Below, one piece after another: positions 1 through 10,639 of a DNA stretch of 64,000 bases (positions within the stretch are counted from its first letter, which is position 1; each line of letters opens with the position of its first letter). The translations under genes and the position numbers were made by a program. This DNA is from Craterostigma plantagineum. Taxonomy: Eukaryota > Streptophyta > Magnoliopsida > Lamiales > Linderniaceae. The stretch lies in contig JAPQWV010000764.1 in the NCBI GenBank assembly GCA_027422505.1, forward strand, positions 1 to 64,000. Direction: 5' to 3'. The notes under the pieces are model-generated. The model was not told the origin of the DNA. It made no database searches and saw only the letters and a list, made by a program, of their open reading frames with translations.

Positions 1-355
1 TCATTTTTCTTTTCCCTTTTGCTGAGGTTTCAATTTATTATTATTTTTTTATTATTTTGGAATTTACCGTCGAATAAATGCGAGAAAACAATTTTTCTGA
101 AACTTGGGAAAGTAACATATAAAGGGATAAAATGGTTCCTTATCTTCTAACACGATGATGAGCAACGCACTTCGTCTCATTGGAGACTACAAATTCCTTA
201 TCTGCAGCGCTACAAATAGAATACGATGGCCGTTGCACTCTAATCAGATGCTCGTAGCTATGAATTCTTCGTCGATCGCAAGTTTCCATTATTCCATGGA
301 AGAGGGACATTGATCTACTTTTATCGTGGTTATATTTTGATACATTCTTCCATCC
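1..355. other. Intergenic / 5' leader of the PPR gene
   Basis: AT-rich upstream DNA with no gene that can be supported. A short open frame on the minus strand overlapping the PPR start has no recognisable domain. The last part is probably promoter and 5' leader of the PPR gene that starts at 356. Confidence 0.5.
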
Positions 356-2974
356 ATGGCCTGCAATTTTGCCAAGGCGGTGGTACACGCAGCACCGTCG
401 ACGCAAACCGCTCAAAAGCCTTTCCAACCCAAAACGATCGCCAGAAGGACCGCCGTCGGGGAACCGTCGTCGATCGATGCCGCCTTGAAGCGCCTGTGCA
501 GAGCGGACCGTGTGGAAGAAGCGATTGATCTTTTAGAATTCAACGTCAGGCCCAATACCCTTGCCCAGCTGATCGACTCGTGCATCGAATCGAATTCGCT
601 CAGATTGTGTCGTAGGATACATGCGCGTCTGAAGAATATGGCGTTGAAGTTGGACCCTTTTCTAGAGACGAAATTAGTCGGCATGTACTCGAAGTGCGGG
701 TCTCTGAGCGACGCTCATGAGGTGTTCGGTAAAATGCGCGAAAGAGATCTGTACGCTTGGTCTTCAATGATTGGCGCGTGCTCGAGGGAGAAGAGATGGG
801 CTGATGTCGTCGAGCTCTTCTACTCCATGATGTGCGAGGGTTGCGTTGTCCCCGACGATTTCTTGTTCCCGAAGATACTTCAGGCGTGTGGAAACACTGA
901 GGACTTCGAAACTTGTCGAGCGATTCATGGCATGACGGTGAAGCTGGGAATAAGCAGCGGTATTCGAATTGGCAACTCAATCCTTGCAGTCTACGCAAAA
1001 TCCCGAAAATCGAGTTGGGCCATGAAGTTCTTCGAGAAAATGGAGGCGAAAGACAGAGTTTCTTGGAACGCAATGATCACGGGACTGTGTCGGGCCGGTC
1101 AGATCTCCGAGGCCCGTAAGCTGATCGACGAAATGCTCGACCAAGGAATCGAGCCCGACATAGTGACGTGGAACATCTTGATAGGAAGGTGTAGCCACCT
1201 GGCGATGTTTGACGAGGCAATGGAGCTCATGAAGGAGATGGAGAGGTACGGCCCGAAGCCCGATGTTGTCACATGGAGCAGTATGATATCGGGCTTTTCT
1301 CGACGTAATAAGAGGATCGAAGGGTTGAGGTTGTTCAAGGATATGATTACGTCGGGCGTAATCCCCAACGAAGTCGTCCTTTCGAGCGTTCTATCGCTGA
1401 GCACAGAAATCAAGGACTTGAAGAGGGGGCGGGAATTTCACTCACTCGTTGCAAGGTTAGGCCACGGAGAAGACGTTCTTGCGGGGAACTCGCTCATCGA
1501 TCTGTACGCCAAGTGCGGCGATCTCAAGGCCGCACGCACCATGTTCGATCGAATGCCTAAGAGAGACGAATACACTTGGAATTCGATGATCGGAGCTTAC
1601 TGCAATGGCGGGTACTGCGGAATTGCCCACGACCTGTTCGAAGAAATGCAGCACTCAGACGTTCGGCCAAATGTTGTGACTTGGAACGTGATGATCACTG
1701 GCTACATGCATAACGGCGACGAGGATCGAGCTATGGATCTTTTTCAAAACATGGAGAAGGTCGGCGGCGGGGTTAGACGAGACACTGCTTCGTGGAACGC
1801 ACTCATCGCTGGCTACGTTCACCTCGGTGAGAACAACAAAGCGCTGGGCATATTCAGGCAAATGCAGTCTCTTAACTTCAAGCCCAACTCAGTTACGATC
1901 CTCAGCATCTTGCCCGCGTGCACTAATTTGATCGCTTTGAAGAAACTGAAAGAGATCCATGGCTGTGTAGTCAGAAGCAGCTTAGAATCTGAGATTTCGG
2001 TGGCTAATTCGCTCATAGACACCTACGCCAAATCCGGGAATTTGAGGTACTCGAAGGAGATATTCAGTGGGCTCCCTTCTTTGGACATCGTCACTTGGAA
2101 CTCGATGATTACTGCTTATGTGGGGCACGGATGTCACGAAGAGGCGATCGAGCTATTCGAACGTATGGCCTTAAAGGAGTATAAGCCAAATAGAAGCACT
2201 TTCTTCAGCATTATCAACGCCTATGCCCTGGCTAAGATGGTGGACGAAGGGAAACGCTTGTTTTCAGACATCGTTGAAGGGTACTACAAAATCGTACCTT
2301 TGGTAGATCATTACGTGGCCATGGTGAACTTATATGGCCGTTCGGGCAAGCTCGATGAAGCATACGAATTCGTCAAAGGTATGACTACACAGCCCAACGC
2401 AGCTATATGGTCTGCGTTGCTAACTGCTTCTCTCAGGCATGGGAATGTCAAGTTAGCCATTGAAGCTGGCGAAAGATTGCTCGAGCTAGAACCTGGCAGC
2501 GCCCTCGTTCGAAATACGCTCGTAAAAATATACGATCGAACGAAAGTAAAAAGGCCCGCCGTGAAATCTCTGGGGATGAGTTGGGTTGAAGAGAACAACA
2601 GAGTTCGTACTTTTGTGTCTGGCGAAGTTAGTCGAATTGAATGTGAATCTATCAGGCGATGGATTGAAAGCGCGGAGAATAGAATGAAGGCATTTGAGTA
2701 CCGTGATACGATTGGCGTCGAGGAGGAAGAGGAAGGAGAAAGTGGCGGGAAATTGCATAGCGAGAAGCTCGCCTTGGCTTTTGCTCTGATCAGATCGGAG
2801 AAGACAACGCAGAAAGCTGTAAGAATTGTGAAGAATCTGAGGATGTGTGAAAGTTGCCACGCTTTTGTGAAGTATGCGTCGAAGGTTAAAGGCGAGTACG
2901 AGATATTTATAAGTGATTCCAAATGCTTGCACCGTTTTAAAGAGGGTGTGTGTTCTTGTGGTGATTATTGGTAG
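356..2974 (+). CDS. DYW7: PPR protein with C-terminal DYW domain (At1g19720-like), organellar RNA editing factor
   Basis: Single-exon gene of 872 aa, typical of intronless plant PPR genes. Repeated motifs such as VTWNSMITAY, DVVTWSSMISGF and PNVVTWNVMITGY mark a long PLS-type pentatricopeptide array over about residues 60-690. An E region follows, then a complete DYW cytidine-deaminase domain (about 740-872): HSEKLALAFAL supplies the HxE zinc/catalytic signature, MCESCH the CxxC, and the protein ends in CSCGDYW. Known role of the family: sequence-specific binding of mitochondrial or plastid transcripts and C-to-U editing. The N-terminus is rich in Ala, Lys and Arg with few acidic residues, fitting an organelle transit peptide, but which organelle cannot be told. 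The ATG at 356 sits in the context atccATGGcc and no earlier in-frame start gives a longer plausible protein. The closest relative I recognise is Arabidopsis At1g19720. The RNA target is unknown. Confidence 0.93.
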   Translation: MACNFAKAVVHAAPSTQTAQKPFQPKTIARRTAVGEPSSIDAALKRLCRADRVEEAIDLLEFNVRPNTLAQLIDSCIESNSLRLCRRIHARLKNMALKLDPFLETKLVGMYSKCGSLSDAHEVFGKMRERDLYAWSSMIGACSREKRWADVVELFYSMMCEGCVVPDDFLFPKILQACGNTEDFETCRAIHGMTVKLGISSGIRIGNSILAVYAKSRKSSWAMKFFEKMEAKDRVSWNAMITGLCRAGQISEARKLIDEMLDQGIEPDIVTWNILIGRCSHLAMFDEAMELMKEMERYGPKPDVVTWSSMISGFSRRNKRIEGLRLFKDMITSGVIPNEVVLSSVLSLSTEIKDLKRGREFHSLVARLGHGEDVLAGNSLIDLYAKCGDLKAARTMFDRMPKRDEYTWNSMIGAYCNGGYCGIAHDLFEEMQHSDVRPNVVTWNVMITGYMHNGDEDRAMDLFQNMEKVGGGVRRDTASWNALIAGYVHLGENNKALGIFRQMQSLNFKPNSVTILSILPACTNLIALKKLKEIHGCVVRSSLESEISVANSLIDTYAKSGNLRYSKEIFSGLPSLDIVTWNSMITAYVGHGCHEEAIELFERMALKEYKPNRSTFFSIINAYALAKMVDEGKRLFSDIVEGYYKIVPLVDHYVAMVNLYGRSGKLDEAYEFVKGMTTQPNAAIWSALLTASLRHGNVKLAIEAGERLLELEPGSALVRNTLVKIYDRTKVKRPAVKSLGMSWVEENNRVRTFVSGEVSRIECESIRRWIESAENRMKAFEYRDTIGVEEEEEGESGGKLHSEKLALAFALIRSEKTTQKAVRIVKNLRMCESCHAFVKYASKVKGEYEIFISDSKCLHRFKEGVCSCGDYW

Positions 2975-3231
2975 GAGTTTTTTATTGATTTTGTAGAAAT
3001 ATGAGTCCTTTTGTAAATTAAATATAATTTCTGGCCTTTCTTGTAAATTAAAAAACTAAATAAAAGATCAATGGCCCATGAATAATTTGTATTGTAGCGT
3101 AAGATTAGCCCACGAAACAAACTGAATCCTCGTAAGCCCCTCCTACCCGAAAACCCTTGGAAAAGATTATTCCATCGATTTGACAGAAACTATTTTGCTT
3201 TGGGTTCAGTCAACTTCTTCTAGCTCAATCA

Positions 3232-4551
3232 ATGGACGGGCTTACGGAGTGCGAGGCGAATTTAGTGGTGTTTGTACATCCTTCGAATGCTAATTCTGTC
3301 AACGAAGCTATTTTGCGCGAGCTCAGCACTTTACTCTTCACGTAAGCTTTGTGGTTTCACTTAATCGGTGTGCCGTGTTGGTTAATTGGTTCGAATTTCA
3401 AGGGAAGCTACGATATTTGCTAGGTATAATGAGACGTTTGGAGGAGTTGTGTTGGCTTACGATCCGAAGGTTCAGAGTAATTTAGCGAAGATCGTACCTG
3501 GGCTGTCTCCCGAGCTTGCCGTGAAATTGAAAGCCCGTTTGCTGCTTTTCAATCCGACGCCTGATATGGTGCTAGGTAGGTAAATCTAGCGATTTTAATG
3601 CCGGGTGTTCGTATATTTCGAGTTGTGATTTCCTGGATTTATGATGTGATTGAAAGCTAGGACGATGAGCTTTCTGTTGTTTTTTTCAAAAAAACTTTCT
3701 ACAGAGGGAGAGGTACTTAAGATCACTTCAAATTCAATTCATGCCGTGGTTCTTGGTTTTTCTTCCGTGTTTATTGCTGATGAAGACATACGTGAGGAGT
3801 TTAAGCATAAATCTGTGAGTTTTGATAGATGATGTTGTGTAGATGTTATATTGAGCTCTAGAAGTTTTAGCAAAGAATGTGTTTTTTGTGCACTTCGCCC
3901 TGTTTCAGAAACAAGGGAAGGAATATTTTGTCAGTCGGCTCCATAAGAAACACAAAATCAAGATTGGATCATTTCTACGCTTTAGTGTGAAGAGGTAATA
4001 TGTTACTTTTATTATTATTATTTTTTTGTTGAATACCTTCCAATTGTGGTGTCTGGTTGTGTTATTCATGCATTGAGGCATAGAAAGAAATTGCATCTTA
4101 TGTATTTCGTGCCACCCGACCATATAAGATACAAAGGCTTCTTTTTTATGAATTATATAGTCTTGTTTTTTTACTTAAATCATCTGTATATGCATTTTAG
4201 CTTTGACGAAGAGTTACTCCACATAACGGGGTCGCTGCTTGCCGCCCATAGTGGATGTGCTAGGTGGTTGGATAAGAATTTGGATAAATGGTCTCAAGCT
4301 GATAGGTTTGGTGCCATAATTTCTCCATTTTTTAACAATTTGGAAGTCCCTTTGTTTCGTTCAATGTGTGTGTGTTTAGCAAAGTTTGTTCTCCGTAATG
4401 ATGGTGCAGTTCTTTGAAAAAGAAGAGTGAAGATGAAAAAACTGAGAGTGATAGAACTGTCACAGTGAAGGAATCAACGGCAATGGATAACGATGGGCAA
4501 GAAAAGAAGTCGACGAAGAAAAAGAGAAAAGCAAAAGCTCTTGAAAGCTGA
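3232..4551 (+). CDS. RPA43: DNA-directed RNA polymerase I subunit RPA43 (A43-like)
   Basis: Six exons: 3232-3341, 3403-3575, 3705-3814, 3909-3994, 4201-4305, 4410-4551. All introns are GT-AG, phases close, and the predicted protein is 241 aa. The N-terminal half (ILRELSTLLFT, then YNETFGGVVLAYDPKV) is the Rpb7/A43 N-terminal fold. The central part (EGEVLKITSNSIHAVVLGF, then FLRFSVKRFDEELLHITGSL) is the RPA43 OB domain. The last exon is a Lys/Glu-rich tail ending in KKKRKAKALES, a likely nuclear/nucleolar signal. Family role: with A14-type partners it forms the Pol I stalk that contacts the RRN3 initiation factor, for rRNA synthesis in the nucleolus. It lies about 260 bp downstream of the PPR gene on the same strand; plants do not use operons, so this is adjacency only. 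Splice sites were inferred by eye. Confidence 0.88.
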
Positions 4552-5251
4552 TTCGGGAATGCATGCCCGCACATTCCGAAACACATTACTCCGAAGGTAA
4601 CACTCAGAATCTCTATGCTTTTCATTTTTACTTTTGAAAATCATTTCATTCCCATTTTCCCAAATTTCGTAGTATAACATATTGCTAGATTTCACCTTAA
4701 AGATCTTTTTTTTTTTATTTCTCAAATGATCTCATGACATGTGAATGTATTCTGTTGAAACAGTGTTTTTCCTCGTCCAGAAAAGAATGAAGTAAAGCCC
4801 TGATTGCAGTGCCTTGCACAAGTTAAATTATTAGAAATGTCAATATTTGTGAAGCGTGGAGCAAGTGAATGCGTCCCGTTCGAAGTTAACAGTTTTGCGT
4901 TATGTTGTAGTAATAGCATTCTTTCTTTGAGCACCTGTGTAAGATTTTATTTTCCATGTAATGAATCAGTAATTTCCATTCCAAACAACCGTTTTAATTT
5001 CGGACTGAGTTTACTGTTCATTTCTTTCTGACTGCCCTCTCATTCTTGTGCATGTGTGGGGGAGAGTTTGAGTGGAAATAGAAAGTTGGAATTTCATAAA
5101 CGGGCCGGGTCGAAGGAATAATCGGGCCGGTGGGTGGCCCGTTAGTACAACTAAGCATGCTTCGAACTTGGACGCCAACTGTTTCGAGCGGGACCCACAT
5201 CAGAAATCATTTTTTTGTACAATTTGGTAACAGTTTATTCCAAGTTGGCAT
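4552..5251. other. 3' region of RPA43 and intergenic DNA
   Basis: AT-rich sequence that includes the probable 3' UTR of RPA43. No further supported coding exon was found. It ends at the left flank (GGCAT, 5247-5251) of the foldback element that follows. Confidence 0.5.
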
Positions 5252-6251
5252 TAGGGGTGGGATCGGGTCGGGTATATCGGGTTTCGGGTTTTTCGGGTCG
5301 GGTACCCGCAAAAATCGGGTAGTCAAAATCAAACCCGAACCCGACCCGATCGAAGTTCGGGTACCCGGCAATCGGGTACCCGAAACCCGTCGGGTACCCG
5401 CGGGTCGGGTCGGGTTTTCTGTTTTTTTTTTTTTTAAATATGATTAAATTATTTTTAATCCCCTCAACGTCGCCAACAACCTAAGACATCATCCTCTTCA
5501 ACCTCTTTAAGACAAATCGAACAATTACTTCCTTCAACGAGCCCATCTCCTTTGTTGAACCTCAAGATAAAATCGAACCAGCCGATCGTCATTACCATAT
5601 CGGATGGTCAATATCTGGGCCGCACCATGACAAGGACTGAGGAGGGCTAAGCGATCCCGAAGAAAAGGACGAGGTTGAAGAGTTCCTCTTACGCTCGCAC
5701 CTTGCTCTTAGATGTTAGATCTGTAGAAGAGGGATCGTTTAAATGATTATTGAGCTGCTATTCGCTTTCCTCTGTGGATTTTCTTTCTCGGCAAAGAGCT
5801 TCTGAGGTGTGTGTGTTTGTGGCATCGAGTGTGTGTGTGTTTTGTGTATCGATGTGTGTAGGGGATGGGTGTGTGTCTCGATGTGTGTTTGTGGGTGTTG
5901 TTGGGGTGGGTGTTCTTGGGGTGTGCGTGGGTGGGTGTTGACTGTTGGTATGTGTATTGGGGTGTGTGTTGTTTCTTTATCGATGTGTGCGTTGGTGTTT
6001 GTATACCGTGTGTGGAAGTGGACTGGTGTACGAGTACATAAAACTTTTTTTCTTTATTCATTGGACGGGTCGGGTACCCGATCGGGTTTTTCGGGTAGCA
6101 TATTGCTATCCGAAACCCGACCCGAAATATAACATCGGGTATCGGGTACCCGACCCGATACCCGATGAAATCCGAATTTTCACCTCCGATCGGGTAAAAC
6201 CCGATCGGGTCGGGTCGGGTACCCGAACCCGAACCCGATTGCCCACCCCTA
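5252..6251. mobile_element. 1.0 kb foldback DNA element with CGGGT-rich inverted arms
   Basis: The element begins TAGGGGTGGG and ends CCCACCCCTA, a perfect 10-bp terminal inverted repeat. Both ends carry about 170-190 bp arms made of degenerate GGGTCGGGTACCCG units in opposite orientation. The two ends are flanked by the same 5 bp, GGCAT (5247-5251 and 6252-6256). The interior has no transposase: it holds an anonymous 300-bp part and a GT-rich tract (about 5803-6010). The open frames inside are low-complexity artefacts of the repeats. The TAGGGGTG ends resemble plant hAT-group non-autonomous elements, but the flank is 5 bp rather than the 8 bp expected of hAT, so superfamily is uncertain. Confidence 0.75.
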
Positions 6252-6479
6252 GGCATAAGGTAACAAGTCGGCATGTATTTGGAGGCGAGTAGAAATGAAC
6301 TAGACTCGAATCAATATACCAAGTATGAAAAATGGATTGCATCCATAGCGTTTAATGAGAACATGTGATGGTTCAGAATATAATGTCCAATCATTTCCAG
6401 CAGATATTATATTCTAGGAAAAAAATTAGAAATATCTATATTTATATATAGTTGATAGTTGCAATATATATGGAGTCTT

Positions 6480-7336
6480 TACACATAAATACCCCATCTG
6501 TAAAAAAAAAAAAAAAAACTTATAATTTAGTACCCTGTCATGATTTTTTTATATGTAGGTACCTAACAGAATAAATTTTTTACAGATAAGTACCCGATCT
6601 GCCGCAGGTACGTCAAACACATTGGGGTACCCTATATCAACACATTTGGGTACCCTATATAATAGAAAATGGTACGCCGTATTAGCAGATTTAGGTACGT
6701 CCTATTTAAAACATGGGTACGCCGTACATAGGGGTGTTCAAATGGGTTAATTTTCGGTGTTCGGGTTATTCGGTTTGGGTTATTCGGGTTTTTGATAGTT
6801 GAGATAACCATCCGCAAACCAAACCAAAACCATTTAACTATTTGGTTCTCGGGTTATTCGGTTTTCGGGTTAATTGGTTTGGTTATGTAAAAAACCAATT
6901 AACAAGTTACAAGCTTGGTGGTCTAAATATTCATAACACAAATCCCTAGGTACATATAGTATTATATTTATATAATTTATATCTTTTAAGGTAGGCCCAA
7001 TTAGTATTAGTTTTATATGATTTATATCTTTTAAGCTAGGCCAAATTAGTATTATTTTTATATGGTTAATATATATTAAAAAAATAATTATCCTATTCGG
7101 GTTTCGGGGGTGCCCCAATTTTTTTATCCCACCCAATACCCAAACCATTTCCCCGTTTAATAATTCGGGTACCCAATTAACCACCCGATCCCCGAATTAA
7201 CCAAACCAAATAAGCTGAATTCAATTCGGTTCGGGTGGGTTAATTGGGTCACCCAAATAATGAACACCCCTAGCCGTACAAATACATTTAGGTATCCTAT
7301 TTGTAAAAATTTTGTTCAATTAGCTATTTATGTGTA
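6480..7336. mobile_element. Outer MITE-like element split by a nested insertion
   Basis: The ends TACACATAAATA (6480-6491) and TATTTATGTGTA (7325-7336) are exact 12-bp inverted repeats. The subterminal parts also match in inverse orientation: tctgtaaaaa near 6497 against ttgtaaaaa-type sequence near 7305. The left part carries short repeats of the kind GGGTACCCTATAT and GGTACGCCGTA. The element is interrupted at 6729-7272 by the hAT-like element described separately. A target-site duplication for the outer element could not be defined. No coding capacity. Confidence 0.6.
6729..7272. mobile_element. hAT-type non-autonomous element (544 bp) with 8-bp TSD
   Basis: The left end TAGGGGTGTTCA and the right end TGAACACCCCTA form perfect 12-bp inverted repeats. 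Flanking direct repeats GCCGTACA (6721-6728 and 7273-7280) are an exact 8-bp target-site duplication, diagnostic of the hAT superfamily. Long arms contain repeated GGTTATTCGGTTT / GGGTTAATTGG units in opposite orientation. No transposase. It inserted into an older element (6480-7336), so the order of insertion is clear. Confidence 0.88.
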
Positions 7337-7603
7337 GATGTCGGGAACATATATTATCTACAGTGCGGTGGATGAAGAGCTTTTCGAGATTTGATAACGG
7401 TATTTATTGAAATATGAGCCAATATGATAAGTGTCACACATTTAGGTGCCATGTCATCAATTTTACTGCACACTGTGCATTCCTCTTGTAGCTATTTTTC
7501 AGTGATATATAGAAATTATCCCATCGATCTATCACCATCGTCGTCATTCCAATTTAGGTAAATAATCATAAAAGAGTTTTCCCTCGACTCCCCAATACTA
7601 CAA

Positions 7604-7612
7604 CTATATAAC
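7604..7612 (+). promoter_or_regulatory. Probable TATA box of the first SAUR gene
   Basis: CTATATAAC lies about 175 bp upstream of the SAUR start codon at 7786, followed by a CT/CA-rich leader. Position and context fit a plant core promoter; not tested. Confidence 0.5.
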
Positions 7613-7785
7613 ACCACCTCCTCCCATCATTTGATCTCCACTTTCAATCACACAAGCATGCATATTTCTTTTCCCCAGATTTAGCATATCAATATGCAGT
7701 AACCTTAAAACATAAATATATCTACTAACTAAATAAAAATAATTGGAAAGCAAAATCCGCCACTGACATAGTTCATCTTCGCCAG

Positions 7786-8223
7786 ATGCTTAGACGATGG
7801 AGAAGAAAGGCTTCCATGGCCCACGGCTGCGGACCCCACCACCAAACGGACGCCGTCGCCGTCGACGTAGCCGCCGCGCCGGCCGGACACGTGGCAGTCA
7901 CCGTCGGGTCAAGCTCCAAGAAGTACTTTGTCAGAACCTCGTACCTCAACCACCCAACATTCAGGCGGCTATTGGCTCGAGCCGAGGAAGTGTATGGGTT
8001 CGACCAAGTGGGCCCACTGGCCATCCCCTGCGACGAACCGAAGTTCGAGGACATACTAAGGTTCTTGGACCACCACCGTCGCCGGCGCAGCAACGGCTCG
8101 TCGGTTGTTAGCCTCGAGGATTTTGAGGGCCATAGATTCTGCCACGTGGACGTCATCTCTGCCGCTAGTTTTTGCAATGGCCTCGATTCTGTTTCCCTTC
8201 TGAACAATGCTGCTGTGCGGTGA
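7786..8223 (+). CDS. SAUR-family auxin-responsive protein
   Basis: Intronless 145-aa frame, as is usual for SAUR genes. The SAUR core is clear: GHVAVTVGSSSKKYFVRTSYLNHPTFRRLLARAEEVYGFDQVGPLAIPCDEPKFEDILRF in segments over about residues 33-95 (hallmarks PAGHVAV, YLNHPTFRRLL, EEVYGF and the IPCDE box). The C-terminal extension after the core, about 50 aa, is longer than in short SAURs. Family role: small, quickly induced proteins; several inhibit PP2C.D phosphatases and so activate plasma-membrane H+-ATPases and promote cell expansion. The start at 7786 gives a basic N-terminus; an internal Met 11 residues later is an alternative. A TATA-like box lies at 7604 and transposon DNA ends about 330 bp further upstream. 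Confidence 0.9.
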   Translation: MLRRWRRKASMAHGCGPHHQTDAVAVDVAAAPAGHVAVTVGSSSKKYFVRTSYLNHPTFRRLLARAEEVYGFDQVGPLAIPCDEPKFEDILRFLDHHRRRRSNGSSVVSLEDFEGHRFCHVDVISAASFCNGLDSVSLLNNAAVR

Positions 8224-10266
8224 AAGCGGCGAAGACTTAGCCAATTATTTTCTTGAATTGTAGTTTTATTTTTCTAAATTAATGTAAATTAATTTGGATG
8301 CGGCGAGCACGAATTCTCAGTGTCTCTCCTCTTGTAAATGGCTCGTCATTATAAGCAGTCTATTTCTAAAGGTCTAACAATTTTTATTTCGGTGTATGGG
8401 CTCAATTGAGTAACCCAATAAGTATAATTGGGCGGCACCAATAAGGCATAGGCTTATTAATGTAAGTCCACACAATTACTCATTTTCCTTTCCTCCAATT
8501 TAGGAGAAGGCAATATATATTTGTAATGGTTATTGCATAGTAGACTTTACAAATATAAATGAAAATTCCAAAAAAAAAAAATAAGTATTTGTATTTCTAA
8601 CGTGTCGTCTCATATTGTCCCATGTGCATATCAATTTCTGGCCTGGCACTACTCATTCATTAGAAGTCCCAAAGTACGAATTTTGCTCATGTCTTTTCAA
8701 ATATAAAAATTTGGGTACTTTTATGTAATTACTGATGTTTGAATAATTCGTATCCGACTATGTAATTGTATCCAACAATAAGGTTCAGCTAATTTAATGT
8801 ACGTTCGGCTGGATACTAATAGATTTGTAGTATTGATAATTTAGCCAATTATAATCAATTAATTGCTATGTCGTATGCCTTCATCATCGACGTATTATTT
8901 GTTGTTAATCCCCTCGTTATACGACACCTGAAATGCTAACTAATGGGTTTTGCCTTTTGCCATGTTAATGCTACTTGTTGAAAGAAAGAAAATTACAAAC
9001 ATATTTAAATTATATGCAATAATTAATAAAAGAGAGATTACGGTAGGATCCGAAGTAATAAGAAAGAAAATTCTTTGGCAATTATGTAGTTTTTGTTCCA
9101 AGTCTTATATATGATGATAACCCTTTCGTAACAGCAAAGCAACCCTTTATAGTAATGTAAAAAAAAAAAAATAGTTGTTGGCAAGTGTGATTCCAAGGTG
9201 TATGGTCATATTATTATTCAAATCTTCAGGGATTATAGTTTGTCTTAGGTACGAGATTTCTTCATCTGCCGTATCAATCGCCAGCTAATTGACAAGCAAA
9301 TTAAGTACATTGTATTAGTAAACTAGAGACAGATTGACGAATAATATTAAATTGCGAGCATAGGCATATATTATTTTTAAGCTTAATAGTCTCTTGTAGC
9401 ATCATTCTTATAGGCCATGTAAATTTATTAAATTAATCAATCGATAAGGCTTATGGTGAGAATAAATGATTTGTTTTCAGTTTTGAGAAAAAAAAAGGAA
9501 AAATATAAACCGTGCCGACAAGTGATTATTCGGTGATTAGATTTAAGCCAAAAAACAAGGTTTATAGTGAGAATGGGGTTGTTGGCTTTAACACGTGTCA
9601 ATTTCTCTGTCCTATGACTTACGCCAAAGATGTCAGTTATTGCATAAGTGGGTCCTACCTTATTGAATGCTTTTGCTTCACTGAAGCGAGTGACGTTGTG
9701 GTCCCACACACCATCGGGTTTTTCACTATTTTTTTTATATGAAAAGCAGTATCGCAAATTTCGAAATTGAAATATATATATATTCTATTTTACTAAGCGC
9801 TTGGAGTGAGATTAAGCTGTCAATTTAGGTTGTCAATTAAACAAAAATTAACTGATAATATAAAAACCGACCACTTACTATTTTTAGCTTATTACTATTT
9901 TAGCTAATTAGTGTTATACCTTTGTTTTTACAATTTATATCGATACATAATTAATTTAAAAGGGTACTAGTCACAATTTTAATAAAAATTTTAAATTAAA
10001 ATATTATAATTGAATGTGCAAAGGGTACTAGTCACAATTAGGTATAATAGCATTCTTACTTTTATCAAATCTTTACATTTATTTTGTATGTATAGTATGC
10101 TGAAAAAGTCATTGGCATGAGTATAAAACAGAAGAAAAAAACGTAGGATGTCCAAATTAAGAATCCACGTGGATATCTTATCTACGAGTGCTTATGATAT
10201 ATGCATATAGCGCTCTAGTTAAAAGTTATTTTAATTAATACACGCACATATGTATTGCAACTATAT

Positions 10267-10639
10267 AGAGGAATTTTATGGTTCTCATCTTATGTGAGCA
10301 ACTTATGTAGACATCTAATGATGTGACATTAATTCGTGCCATTTCAACATCCCACACGACATCAAGGTTGTGCCGTCTTAATTAACACATCCTAGGTGTC
10401 ATTAGTCGATATTTCTTATGCGGACGTGGCATATTGACGCGATATATTTTATTGATACGTAAAATGTTATGTAAGGCGTTAATCTGTCACATCAGCATCC
10501 GAAATGTCGATTAATGGCACATAGAAGGTGTTAATTAAGACGACACAACCTTAGATGTCGGTGTGAGATATTGAAATGGCACGAATCGATGACATATCAA
10601 CAGGTGTCCACATAAGGTGCTTACATATAAAACTCCTCT
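10267..10639. mobile_element. Foldback (MITE-like) element, about 370 bp
   Basis: The two halves are imperfect inverted copies of each other over their whole length. The left arm begins AGAGGAATTTTATGG and contains TTCGTGCCATTTCAACATC, AAGGTTGTGCCGTCTTAATTAA and AATGTCGATT-type segments. The right arm carries the reverse complements (TTAATTAAGACGACACAACC, GAAATGGCACGAATC, and an end resembling CATATAAAACTCCTCT). No coding capacity. Target-site duplication not resolved because the right flank is CT/TA-rich. Confidence 0.75.

Noticed and set aside
2311..2922. Antisense open frame of about 200 codons under the PPR gene
   Set aside because: Shadow of a long real coding exon; no domain and no splice or start context of its own.
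5809..6132. Cys/Val/Gly-rich open frames
   Set aside because: They are translations of a GT-rich low-complexity tract inside a foldback element, open in more than one frame, with no domain.
9512..9742. 76-codon open frame in the SAUR-FPP intergenic region
   Set aside because: AT-rich, no recognisable similarity, no promoter or leader; chance frame.
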